A DNA stretch of 64,000 nt, from the NCBI GenBank assembly GCA_050084985.1, contig JBITNC010000001.1, positions 71,052,001 through 71,116,000 of the forward strand. Direction: 5' to 3'. Shown here piece by piece: positions 46,331-57,734 of the stretch. The position numbers and the translations under genes were made by a program. How positions within the stretch are numbered: position 1 is the stretch's first letter; each line of letters begins with the position of its first letter. The DNA comes from Nageia nagi. Its lineage: Eukaryota; Pinophyta. The notes under the pieces were generated by a model that ran no database searches, was not told the DNA's origin, and worked only from the letters and a program-made list of their open reading frames with translations.

Positions 46331-47530
46331 TTGGAAATTATAAAAAGATTCATGTGTTATATCACTCACAAAAATATCATTGTCAGAACAAGAAGTGCAA
46401 TAGTCTTCATAATGTGAGCATGAACACTAACATGGGTAGGAACATCTGAAATGAGAGAAAATTATAACATGAGCATGAACATTGGTGTTTATTATGCATA
46501 CCATGATTATTTGAATCATCTTTAGTTGCAAGATAACATCATTAGTGAAAATATCACATCATGAATCATAGAATCTTGACTAACATTAGTTTGAATATCA
46601 ACATCACTAATGGAAGCATTAACAATAATGATATCATCAATTTTATAAATAATAGTATGTTATTTGAAAAAATAGCAAGTATCATTACCCAAAGCAACAT
46701 TTCTTCAACAATATCATGAGAAACATGTTTCTTAATAATATCATCATTCTTAATTTTGTAGGTATGTTACTTACCTCATGAAGCTTCTCACCTTTGACAT
46801 TTATAGTAGGCATATGATAATGATCAACGATAGCATATATTGTGAAACATAAAATACTACATAATTCTATTCCTATCACAAACATTACTAATATAGCACA
46901 TATAGCAAAAAAGCATAATATGCATATAGGATATATTATGCAAGATAATATGATTAATGTAATAAATAACATTTTACATAATTCATTAACAAAGCATTGG
47001 TCACCATTGTGTGCAAGATATGACTATAAAAACTCATCAATATGTCCTAATAATAATTATATATGGATGGGATAAAATTTTGCAATGCAAAAATTCACCA
47101 AATTGACCAAAATAACCTTTAAAATCAAGGGTTTAATGCAAAAATGAAATTCCATAAAAATTTATTCAATGCAAAATCACATGAAAATGGAGGAAAACAA
47201 ACCAAATTGACCTTATAAAAGTTGCCTACCATGAATGTGTAGGATTTATCAAAAATTCTAAGGCATAAAGAGCCATCAATGTTTCAAAAATTGGCTCAAA
47301 TTCTTGAGTTTAGAGCAAAAATAAAATTCCAAAAAAATAAAAATATCATAAAAAAATCTAATAATATAAAAGCAATAGGGTTTTCTAAATTTGTAGAAAA
47401 TTAAGAAAAAGAAAGAGTCAACAAAACCTAGGGCCTCCTATGAAAAAATCCATAAAAAATATGATGCCCTAAAATTAAAAATTTAGAGTTAGTTTGAGCA
47501 ACACTTTTCCAACCCTAATTAGAATATGGA
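46331..47530 (-). other. Decayed gag N-terminal region and leader of element E
   Basis: By position this should code for the gag core, but no stretch matches confidently. ORFs at 46,685-46,972 (minus) and 46,842-47,075 (plus) overlap each other in low-complexity sequence and neither is supported. Confidence 0.35.
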
Positions 47531-47535
47531 TATGC

Positions 47536-47553
47536 TATGAAAGGTGGGTACCA
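47536..47553 (-). other. Primer-binding-like site of element E
   Basis: The minus strand reads TGGTACCCACCTTTCATA three bases inside the LTR. It resembles in its first ten bases the TGGCGCCCACC start of primer-binding sites in Tat elements. The tRNA is not assigned. Confidence 0.5.
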
Positions 47554-47556
47554 ATA

Positions 47557-48370
47557 TGTTGATATGCATTTTGGTACATGTAGGGTTTTGACCTAAATGA
47601 ACTAAATACATATAATATTAAGTATGCAATATCTAAGCTATTTAACTCAAATAAACATACATGAATAATAGAGAATAATAAAATATAGCAGGTGCAATGA
47701 TAGAACTAGGGTTCTATTGATGTCAAGATATAAAACAAATGCATGCACTAAAGAGATGGAATCAAGTGTAAGATAAATACTTGTGTGTCCTTACTTATAT
47801 CAAAGATGAATCTATGCAAGATGAACTTATTAAGGAGAGATGACATTTATGTGCAAACCCCATAGCTAACAGTAGAAAGAAGGGCAACACAAGCGTGCAT
47901 GCTACATGGGCACTAGGTATAGAAATAATAGCGTGAACATGCATGGGAGAATGAATGTTAGGGTTATTAATTATTAGAGTTAACCACCAAGAGTTGATGC
48001 ACAATAAAATATCGACAATATGAGCCAAGTGTATGATCGCAAAAATGGATGTTAAATTTTTTCTCGAGTGATAACAAGATTCCAATCTCAATAAGCAACG
48101 TTTAAAAATACCTTAGTGTAGGGTACCGACTATCAAGATTAAACATTCTTTCCCAGGTTAGAGATAATTCCATCTAAAACAGGCATGATATCACCATTTA
48201 ACCCCTTGTATAAAGTTGAAGCCCTTTTGATGTACCTAATATAAAAATAAGAATACAATATAAGAAATATATGATAATAAGGTACAATATGATTTAAAAT
48301 ATAATAAAAATGTATGTAAAGTTGCACCTAAGTGGAACCATGCTAAGGGGACCACTTTTAGGTGTCAACA
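47557..48370 (-). repeat. Right (5') LTR of element E
   Basis: 814 bp, partner of 41,898-42,696, followed by the duplication TTGGA. Minus ORFs 47,795-48,091 and 48,139-48,327 lie inside and are discounted. Confidence 0.9.
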
Positions 48371-48680
48371 TTGGAGATTTGGTCTTAAACAAAAATCTAT
48401 CCAACACAAAGGCTTTAAAAATTTAAAATAAGGGAAAATTCAAACCAAATTGAATTGATCCTTATTTTGTAATTGTTAATTATAGAAAAGGGGCATATGA
48501 GTTATCCACTATTGAAGGAAAAAGAAAGAAATTTTATAAATATTATGCATCTAAAATGATTCTATATTTAAAAGGATTTCATATCTTTTTTGAATTATTC
48601 TTATTTACCTTTATTTATGCTTACCATACTTGTTGGAAATTAAATGTGTATTCGAGTGATACTGCTTAGTTCTAAGCAAC
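48371..48680 (+). pseudogene. Element A integrase C-terminal tail, part 3
   Basis: It continues in frame from part 2 through one copy of TTGGA: Gly-Asp-Leu-Val-Leu-Asn-Lys-Asn, then after a shift Gly-Lys-Phe-Lys-Pro-Asn-Trp-Ile-Asp-Pro-Tyr-Phe-Val and Lys-Gly-Ala-Tyr-Glu-Leu-Ser-Thr-Ile-Glu-Gly. This is the GDLVLxK...GKFxPNWEGPYxV...GAYxLxxxxG motif that ends Tat-type integrases. Pol therefore ends near 48.6 kb. Confidence 0.88.
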
Positions 48681-48984
48681 ATGCTCCATTCATAATATGA
48701 AAAAGATCCTATTTCATAAATTTTGATTATCCAAAAGGGTAAGTGTAGGTGATGTTTACCAATTCCTTACTCTTTCATTAATAATGAAATATTTGATAAA
48801 TTTACTTGATAAATCTACTTCATTGAGATAGTATATTGATATAACAATATGTTTAAGTTTTCTATTTTTATATAACTATTAGTCTTGGCCAATTCATGCA
48901 ATTGAGAGGTGTATGCTAAGGTTAAATTTTGAATTTTATGATGATATTTAGAAAGTTTCTTTTGATCAATGCATGCAATTGGAT
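48681..48984. repeat. Element A 3' untranslated region, tandem repeat part 1
   Basis: After about 200 bp of non-coding sequence, imperfect units containing CAATGCATGCAATTGGATG and GTGTATxxxAAG begin (about 48,890). The last unit is interrupted at TGGAT by element F and continues at 52,150. Confidence 0.6.
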
Positions 48985-49211
48985 TGAAAAGAAATAGAAG
49001 AATTGATATTATACAATGAAGGAGAGCCCAAATAAGTAGGGAAAGTACAAGCTAGTAGACAAATGATCATGAGGATAAAGTCCCCAAGATGAAAATATTT
49101 ATTATGATCTAATCATAACAAACTAATAAATAATTAAATGTAGGAATAAAGAATAAAATACTCCTAGAGAACTTGAGAAAATATTATACCTAAGTATGAT
49201 ATACTCTAACA
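48985..49211 (-). repeat. Left (3') LTR of element F
   Basis: 227 bp. Differs from the right LTR by a small deletion around 49,062 and scattered substitutions. Preceded by TGGAT. Confidence 0.9.
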
Positions 49212-51909
49212 CCCCCTTAAGTGAAAGGAGATAAAGTGCACATCCATAGAAATATGAATCTTGGCAATAAGGCTTTATTAGATACTCATGTACCAAAAAT
49301 CTCTCACAAGTAGAGAAAAGGAGAAAATCTGTAGAAAGAAATCCCCCTAAAAGAGAGAAAGAAAAGTAAGAAGGTAGATAACTTCCATCACCACTTAAGA
49401 AATCATGCTCACTGAATATAGTACAATGATTTGAAGAGACTAATGCCAACAAAAAGCTAGAATCCAAAAGCTAAAGAACCTCCAAAGAAATCAGGATCAA
49501 AGAGCTACTAATATGCAGGACTAAGTCAAACAACACTACTTGATCAACACCAATGAAGAGAGTCCTTCAACCTGAAAATAGGGCACAAACTCCACTATGA
49601 AAAGTATATCAGCAATGCAACTAGTAGACCATAAGAAAAAAAAAAGTAGCAGATAATTTCTCATGCACACATCATTAGAGATCCAAGCCAAGAGACTAGC
49701 GAGGAGCCTGTGTACCATGGAGAATAAGGAGCACACATCGTTAGAGAGCCAAACCAAGAGCCTGTATGTAAAGAAGAAAGCACACATCATTAGAAAGCCA
49801 AGCTTGGAGCCTATATGATGAGATCCATAAAAAAGAGATTGCATCCAAGAAGAGAAATTATTAGTAGTTGACAATACCCCCTTAATTATGATGAGGAGAA
49901 ATGGCAAGTCACAAGATAAGGTAATGGGAAGACCACCATAAGATCCACCAAGGACTCAAATAAGCTACCTTAAGGACAAGGGTAGAAACCATGAGTTGAG
50001 CTATGAGACTTTTGAAGGCACCCAACAAGGCAGTAAAAGAATACCAAAGAAACATTGATGTAGATGCAAAAGCACACATCTAACCTAGACACAAACTAGT
50101 CCACAAATAGAAGTCCTCTTGATAACCATAATACTCCAAATAATGAAGTGACCCCCCCTTAAAATTGCCTTTATAAATTAGGCTTACAACCAAGTTCACA
50201 AAAAAAACTTGAAGTCTGCTCCATAATACAAAAAATGGCACTCAAAACGGAGTTTGTTTGCAAAAGTTATGGAATTAATTCGATTTGAGGTAAAAAATTA
50301 AATTTTTAGGGCTCAAACTTTAGAAAAATTTAATTAAATTAAAACTTTTAATTTAATTAAATTTTAAATGCAGAACTTCGAATTATGATTTTGGGTTGAT
50401 GGGTAAGGCAAAATGGGTTATGCAGCTACTCAAAACAACCAACACAAAACCAAGAATGATATGAAGCTATCAACTCCGAAAAATGACCACAAGGCAAAAA
50501 ACCATCGCTAACTGAAACTGCCCAAAAAATTCAAAATTGGAATGCAATCCAAATCTTCCAAGACTTGTAACTTCACCAAATGATCTTGAAATCGAGTGAA
50601 ACAAAAACCAAAAATGTTTATCTTGAAAAAGGATATCCAAATCTACTGCCAGAAGTCACATTTAATCAACAAAAAGATAGAAATATATGACTATCTTCAA
50701 GATAACATTTTTGATCTGAAAAAAACACCATTCACAACCAGCAAATAGTGAATCAAATCAAAGATAAGGGTGTCCACTAAGTAAAAGGGAAGAAAGTGTG
50801 CATCCCACACCACTCCAAAAATAAGCCAATCAAAAAGCAGCAGATCCTGCCAGTAGATCAAGATGTCTTTAGGCAGAAAGGACAACACCCAGCAAGAACA
50901 AAATGCTCCACACCATCAAATGAACTCTCTGAAAATAGATCATTGAAGGTTGACAGTGCGTGAAGGAAGGAGGCACGCTTAAGAACTCCGCGTGCAACAA
51001 TAGAAGACTTGGAATAGAGATGCCTCCACCTACCCCCCAAACACCACAAACCAAGAGGGATAGCTAGAACCATGAGGGAAAGTGCAGACGTGCAGCAGAT
51101 CCATGAACGCTTTGCCAAGAGGATGGAGGAGTGCGCAAAAAAGTTGGGTTTCAACCATGTTGGGGAAGTGGAAGCCCATTGCTGCGTGTACGCACAACGC
51201 CATGCAGACTAGAGAGCATCTAACGTCCATGCACAAACAATGCACAAATTTATGATGAGAGTCATGGGATTAGCAGGAGGTGACATTTAGAGATGAGATC
51301 CACGCCAGAAGAGAGACATACAGGAAAGGATATTGTTATGCAGACAGAGTCACACGCCCGCTACAGTTTTCCAAATGAAATTTAGCCAAAAACAGCACGC
51401 AATGCTCCTAAATCTTCCAAACAAATAAGGATGCAGGACCAAATCCTTCAGAGTCACGAATCAAATGCCTCAAATAGAAATGATGAATCAAAGAGGCCAC
51501 GTACTGCAGCAAGACAAGATTCACAAACCCCATGAACGGATCTCCATTGAGAAGCTCAAAGACACCGAGTATGCCATAAGGAGAGAGCTGCAAGGCTGTC
51601 AGAGCTGATTGGCTGTGTGGCAAAGATCAACCGTAGAGGGATAATGAAGTCTCTGGAAGTGCCACGATATTCAAGAAATAACATCGTAAGGAACGAAGCA
51701 ACAACAAACATGTCGCCCACATAGAAGGAGAGCCCAAATAAATAGGGCAAAGTACAAGTTAGTAGAAAAATAGCAAACAAAGGTCATCTGCCACAAAATT
51801 GAATGCAACACAAAATGGAGGTGAGAGGGAATTGGTTGAAGGAGGTGAATCCTCACTCACAGATTTGCTAAGCAAACTTTGAGGGTAGATTCGGGTAGTT
51901 TTGACAACG
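49212..51909 (-). other. Interior of element F
   Basis: Non-coding. About three copies of a 60-70 bp unit with GCACACATC(A/G)TTAGAGA and CCAAGAGxCTxxxxAGGAGCCT lie at 49,668-49,817. A segment at 51,722-51,778 (AAGGAGAGCCCAAATAAATA, GGGCAAAGTACAAG) is a partial third copy of the element's own LTR, about 130 bp before the real right LTR. The remainder shows no family I know. Confidence 0.6.
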
Positions 51910-52149
51910 TGAAAGGAAATAGAAGAATTGATATTATACCATAAAGGAGAGCCCAAATAAATAGGGCAAAGTACAAGCTAGTGGACAAATGCATGATAAC
52001 CATACATGAGGATAAAGTCCACAAGATGACAAATATTTGTTATGATCTAATCATAACAAACTAACAAATAATTAAACTTAAGAATAAAGAATAAAATACT
52101 TCTAGAGAACTTAAGCAAATATTATACCTAAGTATAATATACTCTAACA
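51910..52149 (-). repeat. Right (5') LTR of element F
   Basis: 240 bp, followed by the target duplication TGGAT. No standard primer-binding site is seen next to it (the minus strand continues CGTTGTCAAAAC). Confidence 0.88.
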
Positions 52150-52710
52150 TGGATGTGTATATCAAGATTCAATTTTTGTGAGATATTGAATTTCTCTTGG
52201 TCAATGCATGAAATTGGATGGTGTATATCAAGATTCAACTTATGTGAGATAACAAATTTCTCTTGGTAAATGCATGCAATTGGATGATGTGCACCATGTT
52301 TAGTTCAATGTTTTGGGATCATTAGCATTGTTGTGGCTTGATGAGAGTAGTTATGAGAGTTCCATCACCCTTCAAGTCTTTCTTTGTTAATTATCTATGT
52401 TAATTGTTAATCCCTCATCATTAAGTTAAGGTCTCAAGTACTTCTTAACTAGAGGCATTAATTGGTAAGCCCCATCATTAAGTTGAGGCAACAAGTTCTT
52501 AGCTAGAGATAATATAATCTTGGTGGGTAAGCCACCAAGCACATGTTTGATTTCTTATTCTTTCGTGTTATACATATGATATGATATTTAATGTCTATAT
52601 TTGAGATATTATATGTGGAAAATTTTCATTATTTTAAGTTTATTGCAAGTTCCTTTATCTTTATCTTAGGTTGATCCTATGATGAGAGATTCATCATACT
52701 GCAACCAAGA
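52150..52710. repeat. Element A 3' untranslated region, tandem repeat part 2
   Basis: Two further units of the CAATGCATG(A/C)AATTGGATG type with GTGTATATCAAGATTCAA (52,155-52,290), then a decayed duplication with AAGTT(A/G)AGG and CTAG(A/C)GATAATATAATC (52,420-52,520). No gene. Confidence 0.65.
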
Positions 52711-52711
52711 C

Positions 52712-52727
52712 AAAAGTGGGGGCAAAA
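52712..52727 (+). other. Polypurine tract of element A
   Basis: AAAAGTGGGGGCAAAA, the standard polypurine tract of Tat/Ogre elements, followed by TATTGGTGAAAC, a likely LTR start with TG changed to TA. Confidence 0.8.
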
Positions 52728-54370
52728 TATTGGTGAAACTAGGGCATCCAAAGTTGTCATTGTGAAGATATAATTCAGGAAGTATTCTCTTACTTGACAT
52801 TATTATACTTTGAATTTATGCTTTAATTTTCTTTTGTCCCATAATTATCAATCATATTCAAAGTGGGGAATTTATTAACACCTAAAAAGAAATTTTAATT
52901 TAATTAAAATACATCTTTTAGATATTTATAATAATTTATTTATCTAAGTGATATAATACTCTTTTTATTGTGCACACTTAACTACATTTATGTTTTATGA
53001 TAATAGGTCAACCAAAAGATAAGCTAAATAAGGAGTCTTGTTATTTATGAACCATAAGCCTAAGGAGGAGGCTTGGAACTATACTTACTATCTATAAAGG
53101 TGGAAGAGTTATACATGATAAATCATGACATGATTTGGAATCTTTGATAGGTGGCCATAGACTTGGTTCCATTGACTGGTATTTCTCAATAGTACCTATC
53201 ATATTTGGATTTTGTTATACTATGAATTTTACAATCCTATGATCATTCATCTAATTGTGCATAATAATCTAGGCTTTTAGGAGGAGTCCTCAATGATAAC
53301 TAAGGCTCCGAGGCATTCTAGAATATAATTTGAGAAAGGATGCTCCATGCTAGGTAGCAACGCTCTGTGGACATAGGATTGATAGTCCTATTTTTTGGGA
53401 AGGGTTCATCGTCGATCTCTTTGGGTTGATTATTTCTTGCGATCATCATGATAGATAAAGTAACAAGTTTTTTATATTTATTAATCTAAGTTTACTAGGC
53501 TAAGTTCAATTAGATAGCTTTGATCATTATCATCTTTCATATTACTATAATATAACTATAATTTTGTTATTATTCTATGTAATTGAATATATTAAACAAC
53601 CCTAATAAATTATTATTTTAGTTATAACAAATAATATCATCTATCATTAAAGAAGCTAGGAATAACTCTTCATAAGTTATTACACATGTAGAAGCAATTG
53701 GTATTTTTTTTATCAAAAATTACCAAAACTAATGGGTATCCTATTATCAAATTTGGGTGGTCTTCAAGTATAGAAACATCCTATCTTGAATTTTGAATCT
53801 CAATTTTTGATGAAGAGGTATCAATTCAAGAATATTATGTTTGGGAATTTATAAGATTTTCCCATACAAACAATGCATTAGTCCTAAACATTTTAGTTAT
53901 AGATGATCCATACTTGCCTACATAAATAGTCCATATTAACTTATATCATAGTCATCTATATTACATTTTCCATTCTTTAATAAATAAATAATTCATTACA
54001 CATGTTATGATAGTAGTAATATTATTTAATGAATTATTTAACACCATAATAGAATAGAATAATAGATTTAATATTATTCAAAAGTATAATATCAACAACT
54101 TAATTTTTTCATTAAGGGAATAGTATGCATATGATCTCATGGAGCCTCTCCATCATAGATTCCCTAGATAATCACCCCTGAGATCTAACGAATCATCAAA
54201 AAATAATAATATTCATATAATTGTACAATGTATTCATCCCTAAATGAATAATATAGGATGTAAACTATACATATCATATCCTAGAATCATCCCCATTGTA
54301 AATTATCTTAACAATCACCCTTAAGATCTAGAGAGTCATTAGACACCAACAAGGACCCAATCATTCTCCA
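52728..54370 (+). repeat. 3' LTR of element A (end unresolved)
   Basis: It begins after the polypurine tract. No second LTR copy exists in the window, so the end cannot be set by comparison; the upper limit is the CACTA terminus at 54,375. The sequence has no gene. A moderately GC-richer patch (53,280-53,460) contains GGCTCCGAGGCATTC and GAAGGGTTCATCGTCGATCT, perhaps part of the transcribed LTR. Confidence 0.5.
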
Positions 54371-54559
54371 ATTTCACTACTACATTTAATGGATTTTGCG
54401 TCATCTAATGCATCAAAATCTTATTTTTTTTCTTTTTTTTTTGGCATTAGGTTGATGCTTCACATGACGCTAAGGGTAGTGTCAACCCATACATTAAGAA
54501 AAATGTCATAATATTTTTTTTCTTTCGTTGTCCAAAATTTCAACATTTTGACTCATAAA

Positions 54560-54970
54560 GTATCAAACTCTTGATTCCAAAAGCATCAAGGTTTTGACTC
54601 ATAAAGCATCAATACATTGAATCCTAAAGCATCAAGTAATTACCTCCTAAAATGTCATGGTTTTGACTCATAAAGCATCAAAGCATTAACTCCAAAAGCA
54701 TCACTAAATTGACTCATAAAACATCTATTGTTTGACTGATAAAACATCAAGTTTTTGAACCCATAAAGCATCAAGGTTTTGAATCATAAAGAGTTAGTAT
54801 AGTGACTCATAAAATGTCAAGGTGTTGACTCATAAAATATCATGGTTGTGACTCATAAAGTGTAATATTGTGAATCATAAAGCATAAAGGTTTTGACTCA
54901 TAAAGAGTAAGGTTTTGACCCCTAAAACATCAAGTTGTTGACTCATAAAGCATCAATTTTTGCATCATAA
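54560..54970. repeat. Subterminal repeats, TTGACTCATAAAGCATCAAG type
   Basis: About 18 degenerate copies of GACTCATAAAGCATCAAGGTTTT with a period near 24 bp. Such repeats serve as transposase-binding sites in CACTA elements; binding here is an inference. Confidence 0.85.
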
Positions 54971-55179
54971 TTAAAATATAAATAATTTTTTTTAGTATTA
55001 CTATTTTTATTTCTTTTTTTATGTAGTGTATAATACATTCAAATACATTAAATGTAATATATATACATTCAAAATACATTCAAATTTAAACATATAAGCA
55101 TAATAAGAAAAAAAATCAAAACAATTTATGTATAGATAATATAACACACTAAATTAATAATCAAATGTGTATAATATCA

Positions 55180-55325
55180 ATTATCAACAAAAATATCCAC
55201 ATCGAGTGTACAAATGCATGGTAATGGATCAACAAAAAAATGTTCATGTTAAGTGTACAAATGCATGGTAATGGGTCAATAAAAAATATCCATGTCGAGT
55301 GTACAAATGCATGGATAATGGGTGA
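55180..55325. repeat. About 56-bp tandem repeat, three copies
   Basis: Three units with ATATCCA(C/T)(A/G)TCGAGTGTAC and AAATGCATGG(T)AATGGxTCA, near 55,190, 55,240 and 55,295. They adjoin the 3' end of the minus-strand gene. Confidence 0.8.
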
Positions 55326-55339
55326 TTCACTATCATAAC

Positions 55340-56822
55340 CATGCCTACTATAATCTTCATCATCTTCATCTATTTTGGCAACTTTCCATCCCTCTTGGTC
55401 ACCCTCCTCTTCACCTTCTTCTTGGTCATCCTCCTCTCAACCACCCTCTAGTTGACCCTCCTCACCTTGCAAACAATAATCAACTAAATATTAGTAAATA
55501 AAAAAAATAAAAATTTTATGAGTCAATATTAAAATAATATAATTAATTAAAAAATAATTAAATATTACTTCCCAATTTTAAAAGCTATTTTCAATTTAGT
55601 GCTTGAAAACCATTTTTTTAGGGCATATTTTACTTCATCTTTTGTAGGATACCTTCCATATTTATCATACTGCAAAAATACATATTTAGTGAAATAATAT
55701 TTTATGCATATAACTTAATTATATAACTATTCATGTCATAAAATATGAAATAAATAATTTAATATAGTTACGTATCTTATTTCGATCCCTACTTTTCTCG
55801 ATTTGCCTAACTTATGGGTATATACTATGAAAGATGTGTTGTATCGAGCATGCATGATTTTTAAACTACATGGTTCGCATTAGATTCTCTACATGCTTCC
55901 TCCTCCTCCACCTTCTTTGTGAGGCTCTTCCATACATTCTTATCAACATTTGTAGGCCTACTTCCTTTATGTTGATTTTTAAGAAGTTTTTTTTATTTTA
56001 TTCCTTATTTTATCTCTCCTCCAATTCAAATTCTTTCCCATTTATTGAAATTACCATTTTGGATTCCATGCATAACCAAATTGTCTTTTCAAGATATCTA
56101 TGACTCTTTGTTTTGCTACAAAATACATATTATTTTAGAAAATGCATTAAAAAATAAGTAAAATGTACTATTGATAATAACTTATAAAAAAACATTAAGT
56201 ATAAAATTAGCATAAAAATTATATATATACCATGTTTTCCATAAATTATGTTCAATTGGTGCCCTTACATGTTGCAAATTTTAGTTCCATATAAAAAAAC
56301 ATTAATATAAAAAATAATTAAAAATGTCACATTGGTGCCCTTTCATTGGTGCCCTTACATGTTGCAAATATAGTCTCCATATGACTAACTGTACATTTGC
56401 AATTACCACATTACTTAATTATCTTTATTGAATGTAACATTAATAATTAAATTAACTTCAATCATTTTTTTTAAATTAAAAGAATAAGTAATGTTACCAT
56501 CTGTGATGAGTCTATTGATGATGGTCGATCTATGCTAGTAGCAAGCCTAGAAGGCCTAGTAGATGAAGGCCCAATGCTCATTTTATATCAATTTCTCTAT
56601 CAATTCACTCATTTGCATCCATTGTGTGGTCATTTATGTAGTTTGGCCACCACCTTACTCTGTTAAAAAGGTAAAAACAACAAAATTATTTTTTCTTTTG
56701 AAATGAATATTATTAAATAAAAATTGAACACAATCACACTCATAAATAAATACTTACAAAACCCTTCTTGCTTGCAGTTGAATTTGAGGTTTTGGATTCT
56801 TTCCCCTCCTATCATCAGCCAT
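55340..56822 (-). pseudogene. Intron-containing CACTA-associated gene, possibly transposase_24 (Ptta/En/Spm) type
   Basis: Start at 56,822: Met-Ala-Asp-Asp-Arg-Arg-Gly-Lys-Asn-Pro-Lys-Pro. Exon 1 ends at 56,758 with donor GTAAGT. Exon 2 starts at 56,659 after AACAG and continues in frame with Arg-Trp-Trp-Pro-Asn-Tyr-Ile-Asn-Asp-His, then stops and shifts into a Ser/Pro-rich segment. A further exon (about 55,990-55,800) reads Asn-Val-Trp-Lys-Ser-Leu-Thr-Lys-Lys-Val-Glu...Ala-Cys-Arg-Glu-Ser-Asn-Ala-Asn. Another follows TTTTTGCAG (55,672) with Tyr-Asp-Lys-Tyr-Gly-Arg-Tyr-Pro-Thr-Lys-Asp-Glu. The last (55,465-55,340) is Asp/Glu-rich. The order WxxL...SNAxxR...PTxxE recalls the Ptta/En/Spm transposase domain; identification is tentative. 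Exon borders are partly guesses. The plus ORF at 55,870-56,103 is a shadow. Confidence 0.45.
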
Positions 56823-57059
56823 GATAATCACTAAATAAAGATAATAACAAAAAGTATTATTAGTATAAAAATTTAAAACTATTCAATTTAATAAACCTAA
56901 CATAGTATGCCAATATTAAATTTATAAAGGTTATCATTAGGGACACATTGCAATATAAATATGATGGAAGAAATTTAGGATGTTAACTTTATAAATGCAA
57001 CATGCCTCTATTATTTTAAGCTATGTCAATTAGTTACAATAATATTTATGAGTAACTAA

Positions 57060-57720
57060 ACCCCTAAATCCTAACCAAATATAACCCCTCATATCTTAAT
57101 TCTTAACTCTCAACTCGTGCCTAAACCCTTAAAGATTAAACTTGAAATCTTAAACCCTCAACTCAAATTAAAACCCTAACCCTTAAACTATAACCCCTAA
57201 ATCAAACCTAAACTCTTAAACCCTAACCCCAACCTCTAACCCTTAAACCCTAACCATAATCCTTAATAAATCATAACCATATATTTAAATCCTAACCCTT
57301 ACCCTTAATTCCTAACATAATCCTTAAACCCTAATTTCTAACTCAAATCCAAAACTATAAAACCCTAACATTGAATTCAAACCCAAACTCCTAACCCTTA
57401 AATCCTAACATAAGCCCTTAAACCCTAACCCTTAAAGTATTGCAACCCCTCACCCTTAAAGTACTGCAACATGTAACCCTAACCTAAACCTTTATATCCT
57501 TAATAAATTATATTGTATTATAAATTAAATTTAAGTTATGTTAAAATAAAATCCAAACTCCAATCGTAACTCAAACCCTAACTCAAACACTTAATACAAA
57601 CCCTAAATCCTAACCATATATAACCCCAAAAATCTTAATTCTTAACCTTAAAATTAAATCCAAACCCCTAACCCTTAAATCATAATTGAAACCTTTAAAT
57701 AGTAACCCAAAGACCTCACA
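57060..57720. repeat. Degenerate telomere-like repeats, block 1
   Basis: Variants of AACCCTAAACCCTTAAACC and CCTAACCCTTAAACC dominate, related to the plant telomere unit CCCTAAA but with many single changes. There is one AT-rich break near 57,490-57,545. Confidence 0.85.
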
Positions 57721-57734
57721 CCTAAAAATTAACC

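Larger units (their letters stand above)
41898..48370 (-). mobile_element. Element E: non-autonomous Tat-like LTR element related to G
   Basis: LTRs at 41,898-42,696 and 47,557-48,370 start TGTTGATATG. The right one ends GGTGTCAACA and the left one TCAATA. The target duplication TTGGA (41,893-41,897; 48,371-48,375) is intact. The minus strand has a polypurine tract nearly identical to that of G, a primer-binding-like site, and a gag remnant with zinc knuckle. No pol and no PMD were found in 4.9 kb of interior. It sits in the integrase C-terminal codons of element A. Confidence 0.9.
48985..52149 (-). mobile_element. Element F: 3.2-kb non-autonomous LTR element
   Basis: LTRs of 227 bp (48,985-49,211) and 240 bp (51,910-52,149) run TGAAA(A/G)GAAATAGAAG to TATACTCTAACA and are flanked by the target duplication TGGAT (48,980-48,984; 52,150-52,154). 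A purine tract AAGGGGGTG on the minus strand precedes the LTR start TGTTAGAGTATA, a Copia-like arrangement in minus orientation. The interior (2.7 kb) has no RT, integrase or gag motif. It is more GC-rich from 50.8 to 51.7 kb than its surroundings. The internal ORFs, all short and overlapping, are not recognisable proteins. It would need proteins from another element. Confidence 0.88.
32760..54370 (+). mobile_element. Element A: 3' half of a Tat-like Ty3/gypsy element, host of several insertions
   Basis: Plus-strand RNase H-integrase linker, integrase, tandem-repeat 3' untranslated region, polypurine tract and LTR start are spread over 32,760-33,260, 41,132-41,892, 48,376-48,979 and 52,155 to about 54.37 kb. 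They are separated by elements G, E and F, each with an intact 5-bp target duplication. Removing each insertion with one duplication copy makes the parts contiguous again, in the two coding cases in the same reading frame. Its left part is cut off by element B at 32,759. The 3' LTR end is not resolved. Confidence 0.75.

Noticed and set aside
46685-47075. Membrane-protein-like ORF (minus) and overlapping plus ORF
   Set aside because: Hydrophobic composition comes from AT-rich sequence in the decayed gag region of element E; no family similarity and no conserved start.
49123-51956. Many overlapping 60-120 residue ORFs in element F as genes
   Set aside because: They overlap in several frames, some cross LTR boundaries, and none carries a recognisable motif.
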